In this document: piece after piece, positions 12,770 through 23,329 of the stretch
Position numbering within the stretch: position 1 is the first letter of the stretch
Layout of the letters: every line of letters starts with the position of its first letter
Assembly: GCF_003369795.1 (NCBI RefSeq)
Contig: NZ_CP026730.1
Coordinates: forward strand, 1,488,001-1,552,000
Source of the DNA: Streptomyces sp. CB09001
GTDB lineage: Bacteria; Actinomycetota; Actinomycetes; Streptomycetales; Streptomycetaceae
Reading direction: 5' to 3'
Length of the DNA stretch: 64,000 bases
Translations under genes and position numbers: made by a program
Notes under the pieces: model-generated
Database searches by the model: none
Told to the model about the DNA's origin: nothing
Seen by the model: only the letters and a program-made list of their open reading frames with translations

Positions 12770-13590
12770 CCGCACCCCCGCTGACCTGGCTGTACGTGCC
12801 GGGAGACCGGCCCCCGGTGGTCGCCAAGGCGCTGGCCGCCGGTGCCGACGTGGTGGTCGTCGACCTGGAGGACGCGGTCGCCGCCGACCGCAAGGAGTAC
12901 GCCCGTGACGCCACGGCCGAGCTGCTCACCGAGCCGCAGCCGGTGCCGGTGCACGTCCGCGTCAACGCCCTGGACGGTCCACTCGCCGCCGGGGACCTGG
13001 CCGCGCTGGCCGCGCTGCCGGGCCTGTCCGGGCTGCGGCTGCCCAAGGTGACGTCGCCGGAGCAGGTGACCGCCGTCGCCGCGCTCACCGGCGGACCACC
13101 GCTGTACGCCCTGCTGGAGACGGCCCTGGGGGTGGAGCGGGCCTACCGGATCGCCGCGGCCCATCCGGCACTGCGCGGGATCGCCCTCGGTGAGGCGGAC
13201 CTCCGTGCCGATCTGGGCGTGCGCGGGGACACCGGCCTGGACTGGTCGCGCTCGCGGGTGGTCGTGGCCGCGCGGGCGGCGGGCCTGGCGCCGCCGTCCC
13301 AGACGGTGCATCCGGACACCCGGGACCTGGAGGGCCTGGCGGCGTCCTGCGCCCACGGCCGCGCCCTGGGCTTCCTGGGGCGGGCCGCGATCCATCCGCG
13401 CCAGCTGCCGATCATCGAGCGGGCCTATCTGCCCACCGAGCGGGAGCTGGAGGAGGCGGAGACGATCGTCAAGGCGGCCACGGTCCAGCCGGGTGCGCAG
13501 GCGCTGCCGGACGGCCGGTTCATCGACGCGGCGGTGGTGGCGACGGCCCGGCGGACGCTGTCGCTGGCCCGGCGGCCCACCCTGTCCTGA
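12766..13590 (+). CDS. CitE-like HpcH/HpaI-family CoA-ester lyase
   Basis: The 274-residue TIM-barrel protein belongs to the citrate lyase beta-subunit-like family. It has YVPGDRP near the start, the acidic motif VVDLEDAV, the catalytic and metal region LLETALGVERAY (about 118-129) and LGEADLRADLGV. Family members cleave 3-hydroxyacyl-CoA esters such as citramalyl-CoA or malyl-CoA, using Mg2+. No citrate lyase alpha, gamma or ligase genes are nearby, so a stand-alone lyase is more likely than true citrate lyase. It is the last gene of the six-gene coupled run; a strong hairpin follows at 13610. Confidence 0.87.
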   Translation: MTAPPLTWLYVPGDRPPVVAKALAAGADVVVVDLEDAVAADRKEYARDATAELLTEPQPVPVHVRVNALDGPLAAGDLAALAALPGLSGLRLPKVTSPEQVTAVAALTGGPPLYALLETALGVERAYRIAAAHPALRGIALGEADLRADLGVRGDTGLDWSRSRVVVAARAAGLAPPSQTVHPDTRDLEGLAASCAHGRALGFLGRAAIHPRQLPIIERAYLPTERELEEAETIVKAATVQPGAQALPDGRFIDAAVVATARRTLSLARRPTLS

Positions 13591-13609
13591 GCACCCGCCC
13601 CGGCATACG

Positions 13610-13643
13610 CCGAGGGCGCCCGGAGAGTCCCGGGCGCCCTCGG
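13610..13643. terminator. Bidirectional hairpin between the lyase gene and lgt
   Basis: A perfect 14-bp stem, CCGAGGGCGCCCGG (13610-13623) with its complement at 13630-13643, encloses a 6-base loop. It lies between two convergent genes and fits a terminator for both; there is no clear T-run, as is common in Streptomyces. Confidence 0.75.
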
Positions 13644-13663
13644 CGGCGTACCTGGCGGGCGGG

Positions 13664-14710
13664 TCAGCCCTTCTTGGCGGAGTCGGCGCCGTTCGTCACG
13701 CCCTCGGCGTCCTTCGCGTCGTCCGCGTCGTCTGCTTCGTCCACGTCTGCTTCGTCCGCGGCCGACGTGTCCTCCGCGGCCTCGGTGGCGCCGGTGGCAT
13801 CGGTCTTCTCCGCGGCGTCCGCGTCGTTCTCGGTGTCCTTGGCGTCCTTGGCGTCCTTGTCCGCTGCGGACCTGGTGTCACCGGCGGCGGACTGCGCGCC
13901 CGGCTCCACCACGGCCTCCCGGCCCGGCCGCTTCCGTGCCGACAGCACGATGTAGAGCACGGCGAGCAGGAACACGAAGAGCGCGGTCCAGTTGTTCAGC
14001 CGGAGACCCAGGATGTGGTGGGCGTCGTCGACGCGCATGTACTCGATCCAGAAGCGGCCCGCGCAGTACGCCGCCACGTACAGGGCGAAGGCACGCCCGT
14101 GGCCGAGCTTGAAGCGGCGGTCGGCCCAGATGACGAGCAGCGCGACGCCGATGCACCAGAGCGACTCGTACAGGAACGTCGGGTGGTAGGTGCCCGGCAC
14201 CCGTCCGTCGGCCGTCGAGGTGATCTCCACGGCCCACGGCAGGTCGGTCGCCTTGCCGTACAGCTCCTGGTTGAACCAGTTGCCCCAGCGGCCGATGGCC
14301 TGCGCGAGGGCGATGCCGGGGGCGACGGCGTCGGCGTAGGCGGGCATCGGCACGCCCCGGCGGCGGGCACCGATCCAGGCGCCCACCGCGCCGAACGCGA
14401 TGGCGCCCCAGATGCCGAGGCCGCCCTCCCAGATCTTGAAGGCGTCGACCCAGTCACGGCCCTCGCTGAAGTACAGCTGGTAGTCCGTGATCACGTGGTA
14501 GAGGCGTCCGCCGATCAGGCCGAAGGGAACGGCCCAGACCGCGATGTCGGCCACCGTGCCCGGCCGCCCGCCCCGGGCGATCCAGCGCTTGTTGCCGAGC
14601 CAGACGGCAACGAAGACGCCGATGATGATGCAGAACGCGTAGCCGCGCAGCGGGATGGGACCGAGGTGCAGCACCCCGCGCGACGGGCTGGGAATGAAGG
14701 CAAGTTCCAT
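13664..14710 (-). CDS. lgt: Prolipoprotein diacylglyceryl transferase
   Basis: The 348-residue membrane enzyme transfers diacylglycerol from phosphatidylglycerol to the lipobox cysteine of prolipoproteins. Hallmarks are FGLIGGRLYHVITDY and the Lgt signature IGRWGNWFNQELYG, with several transmembrane helices across residues 15-265 and a conserved GRFWIEYMR. From about residue 290 the chain becomes a highly acidic Asp/Glu/Ala tail ending in KKG, probably cytoplasmic and disordered; such tails occur in actinobacterial Lgt. ATG 14710 is the start. It lies 76 bases downstream of the DsbA-like gene on the same strand. The lipoprotein signal peptidase gene lspA is also in this window. Confidence 0.96.
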   Translation of the reverse strand: MELAFIPSPSRGVLHLGPIPLRGYAFCIIIGVFVAVWLGNKRWIARGGRPGTVADIAVWAVPFGLIGGRLYHVITDYQLYFSEGRDWVDAFKIWEGGLGIWGAIAFGAVGAWIGARRRGVPMPAYADAVAPGIALAQAIGRWGNWFNQELYGKATDLPWAVEITSTADGRVPGTYHPTFLYESLWCIGVALLVIWADRRFKLGHGRAFALYVAAYCAGRFWIEYMRVDDAHHILGLRLNNWTALFVFLLAVLYIVLSARKRPGREAVVEPGAQSAAGDTRSAADKDAKDAKDTENDADAAEKTDATGATEAAEDTSAADEADVDEADDADDAKDAEGVTNGADSAKKG

Positions 14711-14786
14711 GGCAGGGTCGACGCTACCGTGTCGGACGGGGGCCGCGGCGGGCAGCCCGGCTACGGGTCCGTAACGAGCGGGCGCG

Positions 14787-15560
14787 CTACTTGTTGGCGT
14801 CCTCCACCGTCTGCTTGAGCTTGGCCGGGGTCATGGAGCGGTCCTGGTAGATGTTCTTGCCGTCCAGGAGCACGGTCGGGGTGCCGCTGAAGCCGCCGTT
14901 CTGGAAGGCCTTGTTGGACTTCTCCACCCAGCTGTTGTGCTTGCCGTTCTTCACGCACTCCTGGAACAGGGTGGTGTCGAGGCCGTCGACCTTGCCCGCC
15001 AGGTCGAGCAGCTTGTCCTCGTCGGCGAAGGCGTCGTCGGTCTCCGGCGGCTGGTTGTCGTACAGCACGTCGTGGTACGGCGGGAACTTTCCGGCGTCCT
15101 GGGCGCAGGCCGCGGCGTTGGCGGCCTTGCGGGAGCCGGTGCCGCCCATGTTGCCGTCGATGATGGTCGCCAGGTGGTACTCGACCTTGAGCTGTCCGGC
15201 ATCGGTCAGCTCGTGGATGGTGTCGCGGTACGCCAGCTCGAAGGCCTTGCAGGCCGGGCAGCGGAAGTCCTCCCAGACGGTGAGCGTGGACTTGGCGCTC
15301 TCCTCGCCGACCGGGATCGCGAGGCCGTCCTTGCCCTGCGCCCCCGAGGGGGCCACGACCGGGCCCGCGGACTCGCTGCCGTCGTCCTTGCCCGCGTTCG
15401 CCGCGACCACGCCGATCACCGCCGCGAGTCCCAGCACGCAGACCACGCTCGCGCCGACGATCAGCGCACGGCGGCGCTTGTCCCTGGACCTCTGCTTCTC
15501 GCGCTCGGCCGCCAGCTTCTCGCGGGCGCCGCGCTTTCCCTGTCGGTTCTTCTCGCTCAC
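14787..15560 (-). CDS. Membrane-anchored DsbA-like thioredoxin-fold protein
   Basis: The 257-residue protein has a Lys/Arg-rich cytoplasmic N-terminus, one transmembrane helix (IVGASVVCVLGLAAVIGVVAA) and an extracellular thioredoxin_4/DsbA-like domain. The redox motif CPAC lies in FRCPACKAFE, and the cis-proline loop is SGTPTVLLDG. It probably oxidises or isomerises secreted protein thiols. I chose GTG 15560: a start at GTG 15635 would put a strong hairpin inside the coding region and adds 25 residues without family character. A paralogue lies at 46127-46927. It follows trpA on the same strand but seems separated by a terminator. Confidence 0.87.
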   Translation of the reverse strand: MSEKNRQGKRGAREKLAAEREKQRSRDKRRRALIVGASVVCVLGLAAVIGVVAANAGKDDGSESAGPVVAPSGAQGKDGLAIPVGEESAKSTLTVWEDFRCPACKAFELAYRDTIHELTDAGQLKVEYHLATIIDGNMGGTGSRKAANAAACAQDAGKFPPYHDVLYDNQPPETDDAFADEDKLLDLAGKVDGLDTTLFQECVKNGKHNSWVEKSNKAFQNGGFSGTPTVLLDGKNIYQDRSMTPAKLKQTVEDANK

Positions 15561-15574
15561 ACCCGCAGAACGAA

Positions 15575-15601
15575 CCGGGGAGGCGCAGCGCGCCTCCCCG
15601 G
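15575..15601 (-). terminator. Hairpin after trpA
   Basis: A perfect 11-bp stem, CCGGGGAGGCG (15575-15585) with CGCCTCCCCGG (15591-15601), encloses a 5-base loop. It lies 74 bases past the trpA stop and just before the preferred GTG start of the DsbA-like gene, so it probably ends the trp transcript or reduces read-through. Confidence 0.6.
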
Positions 15602-15674
15602 TCCCAGGTCCACTCGTACGAGGGACCTCGCTCACGTGCTCGTCCGGCGGTGCCCGTCCGTCACGTGCTGGTGC

Positions 15675-16486
15675 TCACGCCTGTCCGCGCACGCCCTTCG
15701 CCAGGTCGGCGGCGAGCGCGCGGACGCCCTCCAGGCCGGCCGCGTCGTCGGGCGCGTCCAGCATCCGCTTGACGAAGGCCGAACCGACGATCACGCCGTC
15801 GGCGAAGCCGGCCACCTCGGCGGCCTGGGCCGCGTTGGAGACGCCGAGGCCGACGCAGACCGGGGTGTCGGTGGTGGCGCGGGTGCGCCGCACCAGGTCC
15901 TCGGCCTGTGCGCCGACCGACTCGCGGGTGCCGGTGACACCCATGAGGGAGGCGGCGTAGACGAAGCCGCTGCCGACCGCGGTGATCTCGGCGAGCCGTG
16001 CGTCCCTGCTGCTGGGCGCGACCACGAAGACGGTGGCCAGCCCGTGCTTGTCGGCGTGTTCCCGCCACAGCGCCGACTCCTGGACCGGCAGGTCGGGCAG
16101 GATGCACCCGGCGCCGCCCGCCTCGGCCAGCTCGGCGGTGAAGCGCTCCACGCCGTAGCGGTCGATGGGGTTCCAGTACGTCATGACGAGGATCGGCTTG
16201 CCGGTGGCCTCGTGGGCCTCGCGGACCGTGCGCATCACGTCGGCGATCCGTACGCCGCCGCGCAGGGCGATGTCGTCGGCGGTCTGGATCACGGGGCCGT
16301 CGAGCACCGGGTCGCTGTGCGGCAGGCCCACCTCGACGACGTCGGCGCCGCCGTCGAGCGCGGCCTTGATCGCCGCGATGCCGCCGTCCACGGTCGGGAA
16401 CCCGGCCGGGAGGTAGGCGATCAGGGCGGCGCGGCCCTCGGACCTGGCGGCCGCGAGGGTGTCGTTCAGCAGCCGTACGTTCCCGC

Positions 16487-16490
<4 letters not shown>
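15675..16490 (-). CDS. trpA: Tryptophan synthase alpha subunit
   Basis: The 271-residue TIM-barrel subunit cleaves indole-3-glycerol phosphate to indole and glyceraldehyde 3-phosphate. Family segments include [36 protein letters not shown], and [11 protein letters not shown] with [10 protein letters not shown] at the phosphate-binding end. The first catalytic acid position of the alpha subunit falls in the [10 protein letters not shown] segment. Start GTG 16490 overlaps the trpB stop by 4 bases (GTGA), as expected for an alpha/beta complex made in equal amounts. The upstream part of the long frame, out to 17888, is a shadow of trpB. Confidence 0.96.
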
Positions 16491-17770
<1,280 letters not shown>

Positions 17771-17835
17771 GCGTGAACCTCACGGTGAGTGTCTGGTTTG
17801 GACTAATCGCCGTGGGGGCGGGGACCAATTGTCGG

Positions 17836-18078
17836 CTACCGGCTGTGGGTGGGCTGGTCGCGCCCACGCGACGGAGTCGCAAATTCAACGGGGCCCCGCG
17901 CCCCTATGGGGCGCGTGAGCCATCGCATGCCGTTGACCTGCCCCGGTTCGTCTCCGATGACGTACCGCACCCGGCGGCCGTGGACCCGGCGGGCGGGGGC
18001 GCGGCAGCCGCGGGGGCGGCAGCCGCGCGCCAGGCGCGCGTAGGGGTCCCGGGACGCCGGGATCAGCGGGAGCGTCAT
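17836..18078 (-). CDS. trpM: Small basic protein between trpC and trpB (TrpM-like)
   Basis: The 80-codon frame starts at ATG 18078, 19 bases after the trpC stop. The product is Arg-rich at the N-terminus (about 13 of the first 37 residues), followed by RVRYVIGDEPGQVNGMRWL, and has no membrane segment. In S. coelicolor a small gene in this position (trpM, between trpC and trpB) is described as a modulator of tryptophan biosynthesis and differentiation; the call rests on position, size and strand. The reported S. coelicolor product is shorter as I recall, so the C-terminus may differ. No catalytic motif is visible. Confidence 0.55.
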   Translation of the reverse strand: MTLPLIPASRDPYARLARGCRPRGCRAPARRVHGRRVRYVIGDEPGQVNGMRWLTRPIGARGPVEFATPSRGRDQPTHSR

Positions 18079-18097
18079 GGGGTCAGCCTACCGGGGG

Positions 18098-18907
18098 TCA
18101 GCCCCGGCCGTGGCGGAGCGCGGGATGTTCGCCGGCCGCCACCAGGTCGGAGACCGCCGTCTTCGGGTCGCGGCCGGTGACCAGGGACTCGCCGACCAGC
18201 ACGGCGTCGGCGCCCTCGTTGGCGTAGGCGATGAGGTCGTGCGGGCCGCGGACGCCGGACTCGGCGACCTTGACGATGTGCGCGGGGATCTCCGGAGCGA
18301 CCCGCTCGAACGTACCGCGGTCGACCTCGAGCGTCTTCAGGTTGCGCGCGTTGACGCCGATGACCTTGGCGCCCGCGTCCACGGCGCGCTCGACCTCGTC
18401 CTCGTCGTGCACCTCGACCAGCGGGGTGAGTCCGATGGACTCGGCGCGCTCGATCAGCGACTCCAGGGCCGGCTGCTCCAGGGCCGCGACGATCAGCAGC
18501 ACGAGGTCGGCACCGTGGGCGCGGGCCTCCCACAGCTGGTACGAGGTGACGATGAAGTCCTTGCGCAGCACGGGGATGTCCACGCGCGCGCGTACCGAGT
18601 CCAGGTCGGCCAGCGAGCCGCCGAAGCGGCGCTCCTCGGTGAGGACGGAGATGACGGCGGCGCCGCCCGCCTCGTAGTCGGCGGCGAGCCCGGCCGGGTC
18701 GGCGATGGCCGCCAGCGCGCCCTTGGAGGGGCTGGAGCGCTTGACCTCGCAGATGACCTTGACGCCGTCGCCGCGCAGCGCGGCCACGCCGTCCTTGGCG
18801 GGGCGAGCCTTGGCCGCGCGCTCCTTGAGCTCGTCGAGGCTGACGCGCGCCTGCCGCTCCGCGAGGTCGGCACGGACTCCGTCGATGATCTCGTCGAGCA
18901 CACTCAC
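18098..18907 (-). CDS. trpC: Indole-3-glycerol phosphate synthase
   Basis: The 269-residue TIM barrel closes the indole ring from CdRP. Family motifs are [12 protein letters not shown] (catalytic Lys), [42 protein letters not shown] and VAESGV. GTG 18907 is the start, with AAAGGGGG about 8 bases upstream. It heads the trpC-trpM-trpB-trpA block. The 117 bases upstream, toward the DUF2752 gene, show no Trp-codon leader peptide that I could find. It is monofunctional: there is no TrpF domain fused to it. Confidence 0.96.
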   Translation of the reverse strand: MSVLDEIIDGVRADLAERQARVSLDELKERAAKARPAKDGVAALRGDGVKVICEVKRSSPSKGALAAIADPAGLAADYEAGGAAVISVLTEERRFGGSLADLDSVRARVDIPVLRKDFIVTSYQLWEARAHGADLVLLIVAALEQPALESLIERAESIGLTPLVEVHDEDEVERAVDAGAKVIGVNARNLKTLEVDRGTFERVAPEIPAHIVKVAESGVRGPHDLIAYANEGADAVLVGESLVTGRDPKTAVSDLVAAGEHPALRHGRG

Positions 18908-19024
18908 GCGAGCGGCCCCCTTTCAGACGGCAAAACGTGTGGTCACTGTGATGGTATCCGCAGCCGGGCACCGGTCCCGCATCCGGCCGATCCGGGTCCC
19001 ACTACCTGGACGTTCCATAAATGA

Positions 19025-19471
19025 TCAAGGGTGGAGCCAGCCACCGAACGGCAGGTTCCGGACAACGGTGAAGACCAGCAGCAACGTCCCCAGCGTCCAC
19101 AGGTGGACCGGTCCGAGGTCGATGCGTACGGGACGGCCCCGGGCCGCGCGGATCACCCAGACGGTCCACAGGACGGCGAAGCCCAGATAGGCGAGGACGG
19201 CGGGCGCGTTGGCGTGCAGCGCGGCCGTCAGGTCGCCGTGGACGAAGGCGTGGGCGCTGCGCAGGCCGCCGCAGCCGGGACAGTAGACGCCCGTGAAGCG
19301 CAGCAGGGGGCAGACGGGGTAGTGGCCGGGCTCGTAGGGGTCCACGCTCCCCACGTAGGTGAGGGCCCCGGCGACGGCCGCGAGCACTCCGGCCGGGACG
19401 GCGAGGCGGAGGGCCGCGCCACGGGGCAGGGGGATGCTGGTCCGGCTGGGTTTCCCGCTCTCGACGTCCAC
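19025..19471 (-). CDS. DUF2752 membrane protein
   Basis: The 148-residue protein has three to four transmembrane segments and the DUF2752 hallmark CPLLRFTGVYCPGCGGLRSAHAF (three cysteines, about residues 54-69). The family is common in bacteria and its function is unknown; the cysteines could bind metal or be redox-active. It lies in the trp neighbourhood between trpC and a second small membrane gene, all on the minus strand. Start ATG 19471. Confidence 0.8.
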   Translation of the reverse strand: MDVESGKPSRTSIPLPRGAALRLAVPAGVLAAVAGALTYVGSVDPYEPGHYPVCPLLRFTGVYCPGCGGLRSAHAFVHGDLTAALHANAPAVLAYLGFAVLWTVWVIRAARGRPVRIDLGPVHLWTLGTLLLVFTVVRNLPFGGWLHP

Positions 19472-19565
19472 GCCCGCATTCTGCCCCCGGTGGGGTCCAC
19501 CCGCACGTGAGGGGCGGTCCCGGCACGGTGGTGCCGATCCGCCCCTCGGGAACTCCGTGCCCGGG

Positions 19566-19817
19566 TCAGCCCTTGGCGCCGGCCGGCGCGTGCTCGCCCG
19601 CGACCTGGTGCACGGGGTGGTTCTGCTTCGGCTGGCCGAGGCCCATCATCTTCATGATGTAGCCGACGACACCACCGAGGAGCACGACGGCCATGCCGGC
19701 CCAGAAGCCCCACGGCTGGGCCGCCACCATGAACATGCCCGCGATGCAGAAACCGATGAAGGCGATGATGACACCGGTCCAGGCGGCCGGGGTGTGACCG
19801 TGGCTGCTGCCCGCCAT
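19566..19817 (-). CDS. HGxxPAAW-type small membrane protein
   Basis: The 83-residue protein begins MAGSSHGHTPAAWTGV, the pattern of a small actinobacterial family of unknown function. Two transmembrane helices follow (about 13-33 and 38-58), then a polar tail with several His. I chose ATG 19817, which has AGGAG upstream; a longer frame to 19865 adds a stretch with no family match. It is part of the minus-strand run between trpE and trpC, where this family is typically found in Streptomyces. Confidence 0.78.
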   Translation of the reverse strand: MAGSSHGHTPAAWTGVIIAFIGFCIAGMFMVAAQPWGFWAGMAVVLLGGVVGYIMKMMGLGQPKQNHPVHQVAGEHAPAGAKG

Positions 19818-19925
19818 TGCTTGCTCCTCGTTGCTGTGTGCCAAGTCTGAGCAGGACGCTCGCACCCATTGTCCCGCACGGGGACACGCGCCGTGAGCGG
19901 GGGTGCTCCAGTGGGTGAACAGCGG

Positions 19926-20552
19926 TCAGGCGCTGGTGGGGTCCTCGCCCCGGTCGATGGCCTTCCACAGGTCCTCGGGGCGGTCCGGGTCGACGGTCTG
20001 CGGCCTGCGCCGCGGGGCGCCGCTCCGTTCGTAGCGTCCGGACATCGCGGGCCACTGGCGGCCGTAGCGCAGCGCGAGCAGTCCGGCCAGCAGGAGCAGG
20101 GCGCCGCCCACGGCCGCGACGTACGGCCAGGCGGTGTGGGAGAGCGCGTCGACGGTGGCCGAGGTGTCGCCCGCCGCCTTCGCGGCCTGGTCGTCGAGCG
20201 CGGAGCTGTCGGAGGCGCCGGCCAGGGCGGCGGCGACGGTGCCCGCGCCGCTCAGCGCGAGCAGCGCGGCGACGGCGAAGCGGCCGGCCCGGCGGACGGC
20301 GAAGACGGCGACGAGCGCGGCGAGGCCGACTATGGCGAGCGACGCGGGTACGCCCGTGACGTCGCTGCCCCTGGCGGTCAGGGTGAACGCGCCGCCGGCC
20401 ACCGTCGCGGTGCCCTCCGCCCACTCCTGCCGGGTGGCGAGCAGGGCGACGGCGGCGCCGAGCGCGCCGCACAGCAGGGCGACGGCGAGGCTCCGGCGGC
20501 CGGCCCGGGCGGGTCCTGCGGCTGGGGTACGGGGGTGAGGAACGGCTGTCAC
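19926..20552 (-). CDS. Trp-region conserved membrane protein (TIGR02234-like)
   Basis: The 208-residue protein has four hydrophobic segments (about 20-40, 70-88, 92-112 and 145-165) and a polar C-terminus with RPEDLWKAIDRGEDPT. It matches the actinobacterial membrane proteins habitually found beside trp genes (TIGR02234, Trp_oprn_chp). The role is unknown; an effect on tryptophan supply or transport is only suggested by conserved context. Start GTG 20552 is preferred; GTG 20561 would add three residues. It follows trpE by 92 bases. Confidence 0.78.
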   Translation of the reverse strand: MTAVPHPRTPAAGPARAGRRSLAVALLCGALGAAVALLATRQEWAEGTATVAGGAFTLTARGSDVTGVPASLAIVGLAALVAVFAVRRAGRFAVAALLALSGAGTVAAALAGASDSSALDDQAAKAAGDTSATVDALSHTAWPYVAAVGGALLLLAGLLALRYGRQWPAMSGRYERSGAPRRRPQTVDPDRPEDLWKAIDRGEDPTSA

Positions 20553-20644
20553 GTACTCCACTATCGCCCGAACCCCGGGCGAACCGTCACCCGGGGTTCG
20601 CATTGGGGGCGTGAGAATCGCCCCACCGGTTCGACCGGCTGGCC

Positions 20645-22153
20645 CTATTGCGCCAGCCGGTTGGCCGTGTGTACGGCCCTCAGCACGGCCGCCGCCTTGT
20701 TGCGGCACTCGGTGTCCTCGGCGACCGGGTCGGAGTCGGCGACGACGCCCGCGCCCGCCTGGACGTAGGCGGTGCCGTCGCGCAGCAGGGCGGTACGGAT
20801 GGCGATGGCGGTGTCGGAGTCGCCGGCGAAGTCGAGGTAGCCGACGCAGCCGCCGTACAGGCCGCGCCGGGAGGGTTCGAGTTCGTCGATGATCTGCAGG
20901 GCGCGCGGCTTGGGCGCGCCGGAGAGGGTGCCGGCCGGGAAGCAGGCGGTGAGCACGTCGAAGGCGGTGCGGTCCGGGGCGACCCGGCCGGTGACCGTCG
21001 AGACGATGTGCATGACGTGCGAGTACCGCTCGACGGACATGAAGTCGACGACCTCGACGGAGCCCGGTTCACAGACCCGGCCGAGGTCGTTGCGGCCGAG
21101 GTCGACGAGCATCAGGTGCTCGGCGCGCTCCTTGGGGTCGGCGAGCAGTTCGTCGGCGAGGGCCTGGTCCTCCTGCGGGGTGGCCCCGCGCGGCCGGGTG
21201 CCGGCGATGGGGTGCACCATGGCGCGTCCGTCCTCGACCTTGACCAGCGCCTCGGGGGACGAGCCGACGACGTCGAAGCCGTCGAGACGGAGCAGGTACA
21301 TGTACGGGGAGGGGTTGGTGGCCCGCAGGACCCGGTACACGTCGAGCGCGCTCGCCGTGCAGGGCGTCTCGAAGCGCTGGGAGGGGACGACCTGGAAGGC
21401 CTCGCCCGCGCGGATGCGCTCCTTGATGTCCTCGACGGCGTCCTGGAAGTCGGGGCCGCCCCACAGCGCGGTGTACTCGGGCAGCTCGGAGGGCGGCAGC
21501 GCGGCCGGTGGCTGGGCGACGGCCCGCGAGAGGTCGGCCTCCATGACGTCCAGCCGGGCGATCGCGTCGGCGTAGGCCTCGTCGACGCCGGTCTCCAGGT
21601 CGTTGTGGTTGATCGCGTTGGCGATCAGCAGGACCGAGCCCTCCCAGTGGTCCATGACGGCGAGGTCGCTGGTGAGCAGCATGGTCAGCTCGGGCAGCTT
21701 CAGGTCGTCGCGCTCCCCCGGGCCGACCTTCTCCAGGCGGCGCACGATGTCGTAGCCCAGGTAGCCCACCATGCCGCCGGTGAAGGGCGGCAGGCCCAGG
21801 TCGTGGGCGAGGTCGCGCGGGGTGTGCAGGGCCTCGACGGTGGCGCGCAGGGCGGCGAGCGGGTCGCCGTCGGTGGGGACGCCTACGGGCGGGGTGCCCT
21901 GCCAGTGGGCCTGGCCGTCCTTCTCGGTGAGGGTGGCGGCGCTGCGGACGCCGACGAAGGAGTAACGGGACCAGCTCCGTCCGTTCTCCGCGGACTCCAG
22001 GAGGAAGGTGCCGGGGCGCTCGGCGGCGAGCTTTCGGTACAGCGCCACGGGGGTGTCGCCGTCGGCGAGGAGCTTGCGGCTCACCGGGATCACCCGGCGG
22101 TCGGCGGCCAGCTTGCGGAAGGTGTCGAGGTCCATGTCATGCGTGACGTCCAT
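20645..22153 (-). CDS. trpE: Anthranilate synthase component I
   Basis: The 502-residue enzyme makes anthranilate from chorismate with ammonia from the TrpG partner. The N-terminal tryptophan feedback motif is [11 protein letters not shown]. The chorismate-binding domain shows [51 protein letters not shown], and [11 protein letters not shown] with ECRNKA at the end. ATG 22153 is chosen; an internal ATG at 22135 is possible. hisI ends 11 bases upstream, so the two are probably co-transcribed. No trpG, trpD or trpF is present in the window. Confidence 0.96.
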   Translation of the reverse strand: MDVTHDMDLDTFRKLAADRRVIPVSRKLLADGDTPVALYRKLAAERPGTFLLESAENGRSWSRYSFVGVRSAATLTEKDGQAHWQGTPPVGVPTDGDPLAALRATVEALHTPRDLAHDLGLPPFTGGMVGYLGYDIVRRLEKVGPGERDDLKLPELTMLLTSDLAVMDHWEGSVLLIANAINHNDLETGVDEAYADAIARLDVMEADLSRAVAQPPAALPPSELPEYTALWGGPDFQDAVEDIKERIRAGEAFQVVPSQRFETPCTASALDVYRVLRATNPSPYMYLLRLDGFDVVGSSPEALVKVEDGRAMVHPIAGTRPRGATPQEDQALADELLADPKERAEHLMLVDLGRNDLGRVCEPGSVEVVDFMSVERYSHVMHIVSTVTGRVAPDRTAFDVLTACFPAGTLSGAPKPRALQIIDELEPSRRGLYGGCVGYLDFAGDSDTAIAIRTALLRDGTAYVQAGAGVVADSDPVAEDTECRNKAAAVLRAVHTANRLAQ

Positions 22154-22164
22154 GGCGGCAGACC

Positions 22165-22602
22165 CTACTGACCCGCGCCGGGCGCGTCGGCGGCCGCGGC
22201 GTCCTCGGCGGCCCCGGATCCCTCGGCGAGGAGCACGTCGGTGTCGAAGCAGGTGCGGGTCCCGGTGTGGCAGGCGGCACCCACCTGGTCGACCTTGACG
22301 AGGACGGTGTCGGCGTCGCAGTCCAGGGCGACCGACTTCACCCACTGGAAGTGACCCGAGGTGTCGCCCTTGACCCAGTACTCCCGGCGGCTGCGCGACC
22401 AGTAGGTGCAGCGTCCGGTCGTCAGCGTGCGGTGCAGCGCCTCGTCGTCCATCCAGCCGAGCATCAGCACCTCTCCGGTGTCGTACTGCTGGGCGATGGC
22501 GGGCAGGAGGCCGTCGGCGCTGCGCTTGAGGCGGTCGGCGATCTCCGGGGCGAGCGGGCCGGGGCGCCGGGGGCTGCCACCGGTGGGGGAGCTGCTGGTC
22601 AT
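22165..22602 (-). CDS. hisI: Phosphoribosyl-AMP cyclohydrolase
   Basis: The 145-residue zinc enzyme opens the adenine ring of PR-AMP, the third step of histidine synthesis. Motifs: [31 protein letters not shown], the metal-binding DCDADT, and CHTGTRTCF. No HisE domain is fused. The C-terminal 25 residues are an Ala/Asp-rich tail. ATG 22602 is the start. It sits at the head of the trp-side transcript, divergent from the TIGR03085 gene, rather than in the main his operon. Confidence 0.95.
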   Translation of the reverse strand: MTSSSPTGGSPRRPGPLAPEIADRLKRSADGLLPAIAQQYDTGEVLMLGWMDDEALHRTLTTGRCTYWSRSRREYWVKGDTSGHFQWVKSVALDCDADTVLVKVDQVGAACHTGTRTCFDTDVLLAEGSGAAEDAAAADAPGAGQ

Positions 22603-22683
22603 GTGCCCATTGTGCCGCGCGGGAAGGACACGCCCCCGGGACGTCCATTGGGCGGACCCGGCCCGCCGCCGTAGGCTGACGGC

Positions 22684-23319
22684 ATGTCGACTTTCGCCAA
22701 GCGTGAACGACTTCTGCTCGCGGATCTGCTGGAGACGGCGGGTCCGGACGCCCCCACCCTGTGCGAGGGCTGGCGGACCCGGGACCTGGCCGCGCACGTG
22801 GTGGTGCGCGAGCGGCGTCCGGACGCGGCCGGGGGCACCCTGATCAAGCCGCTGGCCTCCCGCCTCGACCGGGTGATGGAGGAGTACGGCGCCAAGCCCT
22901 ACGAGGAGCTGCTCCAGCTGATCCGCACCGGCCCGCCCCGCTTCTCCCCGTTCCAGCTCAAGCAGGTCGACGAGGCGGCGAACACGGTCGAGTTCTACGT
23001 CCACACCGAGGACGTCCGCCGGGCCCAGGACGACTGGTCGCCGCGCGAGCTGGACCCGGTCTTCCAGGACGCCCTGTGGTCCCGCCTGGAGCGGGCCGCC
23101 CGGCTGATGGGCCGCGGCATCCCGACGGGCCTGGTGCTGCGCCGCCCGAACGGCCAGACGACGGTCGCCCACCGGGGTACGCCGGTGGTGACGGCGACGG
23201 GCGAGCCGTCCGAGCTGCTGCTATTCGCCTACGGCCGGCAGGACGCCGCGAAGGTGGAGCTGGCGGGCGAGGAGAACGCGATCGCCAAGCTGCGGGAGAC
23301 GAAGCAGCTGGGCATCTGA
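22684..23319 (+). CDS. TIGR03085 family (DinB-like) protein
   Basis: The 211-residue protein is an actinobacterial TIGR03085 family member related to the DinB/mycothiol-dependent maleylpyruvate isomerase fold. Features: a helical N-terminus with [22 protein letters not shown] (a likely His metal ligand), then [14 protein letters not shown], and a C-terminal domain ending [13 protein letters not shown]. The substrate is unknown; a mycothiol-linked role is a guess from the fold. It starts at ATG 22684, 81 bases from the divergent hisI, and ends 10 bases from the convergent MFS gene. Confidence 0.8.
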   Translation: MSTFAKRERLLLADLLETAGPDAPTLCEGWRTRDLAAHVVVRERRPDAAGGTLIKPLASRLDRVMEEYGAKPYEELLQLIRTGPPRFSPFQLKQVDEAANTVEFYVHTEDVRRAQDDWSPRELDPVFQDALWSRLERAARLMGRGIPTGLVLRRPNGQTTVAHRGTPVVTATGEPSELLLFAYGRQDAAKVELAGEENAIAKLRETKQLGI

Positions 23320-23329
23320 CCTCCGTCGC

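Noticed and set aside
6180..13590. The six-gene run as a mobile or defence island
   Set aside because: Base composition matches the neighbours and no integrase, repeats or tRNA flank it; it looks like a stable chromosomal operon.
17771..17835. Possible trp attenuator leader between trpM and trpB
   Set aside because: No short peptide with Trp codons and no alternative hairpins could be found; only a ribosome site is convincing.
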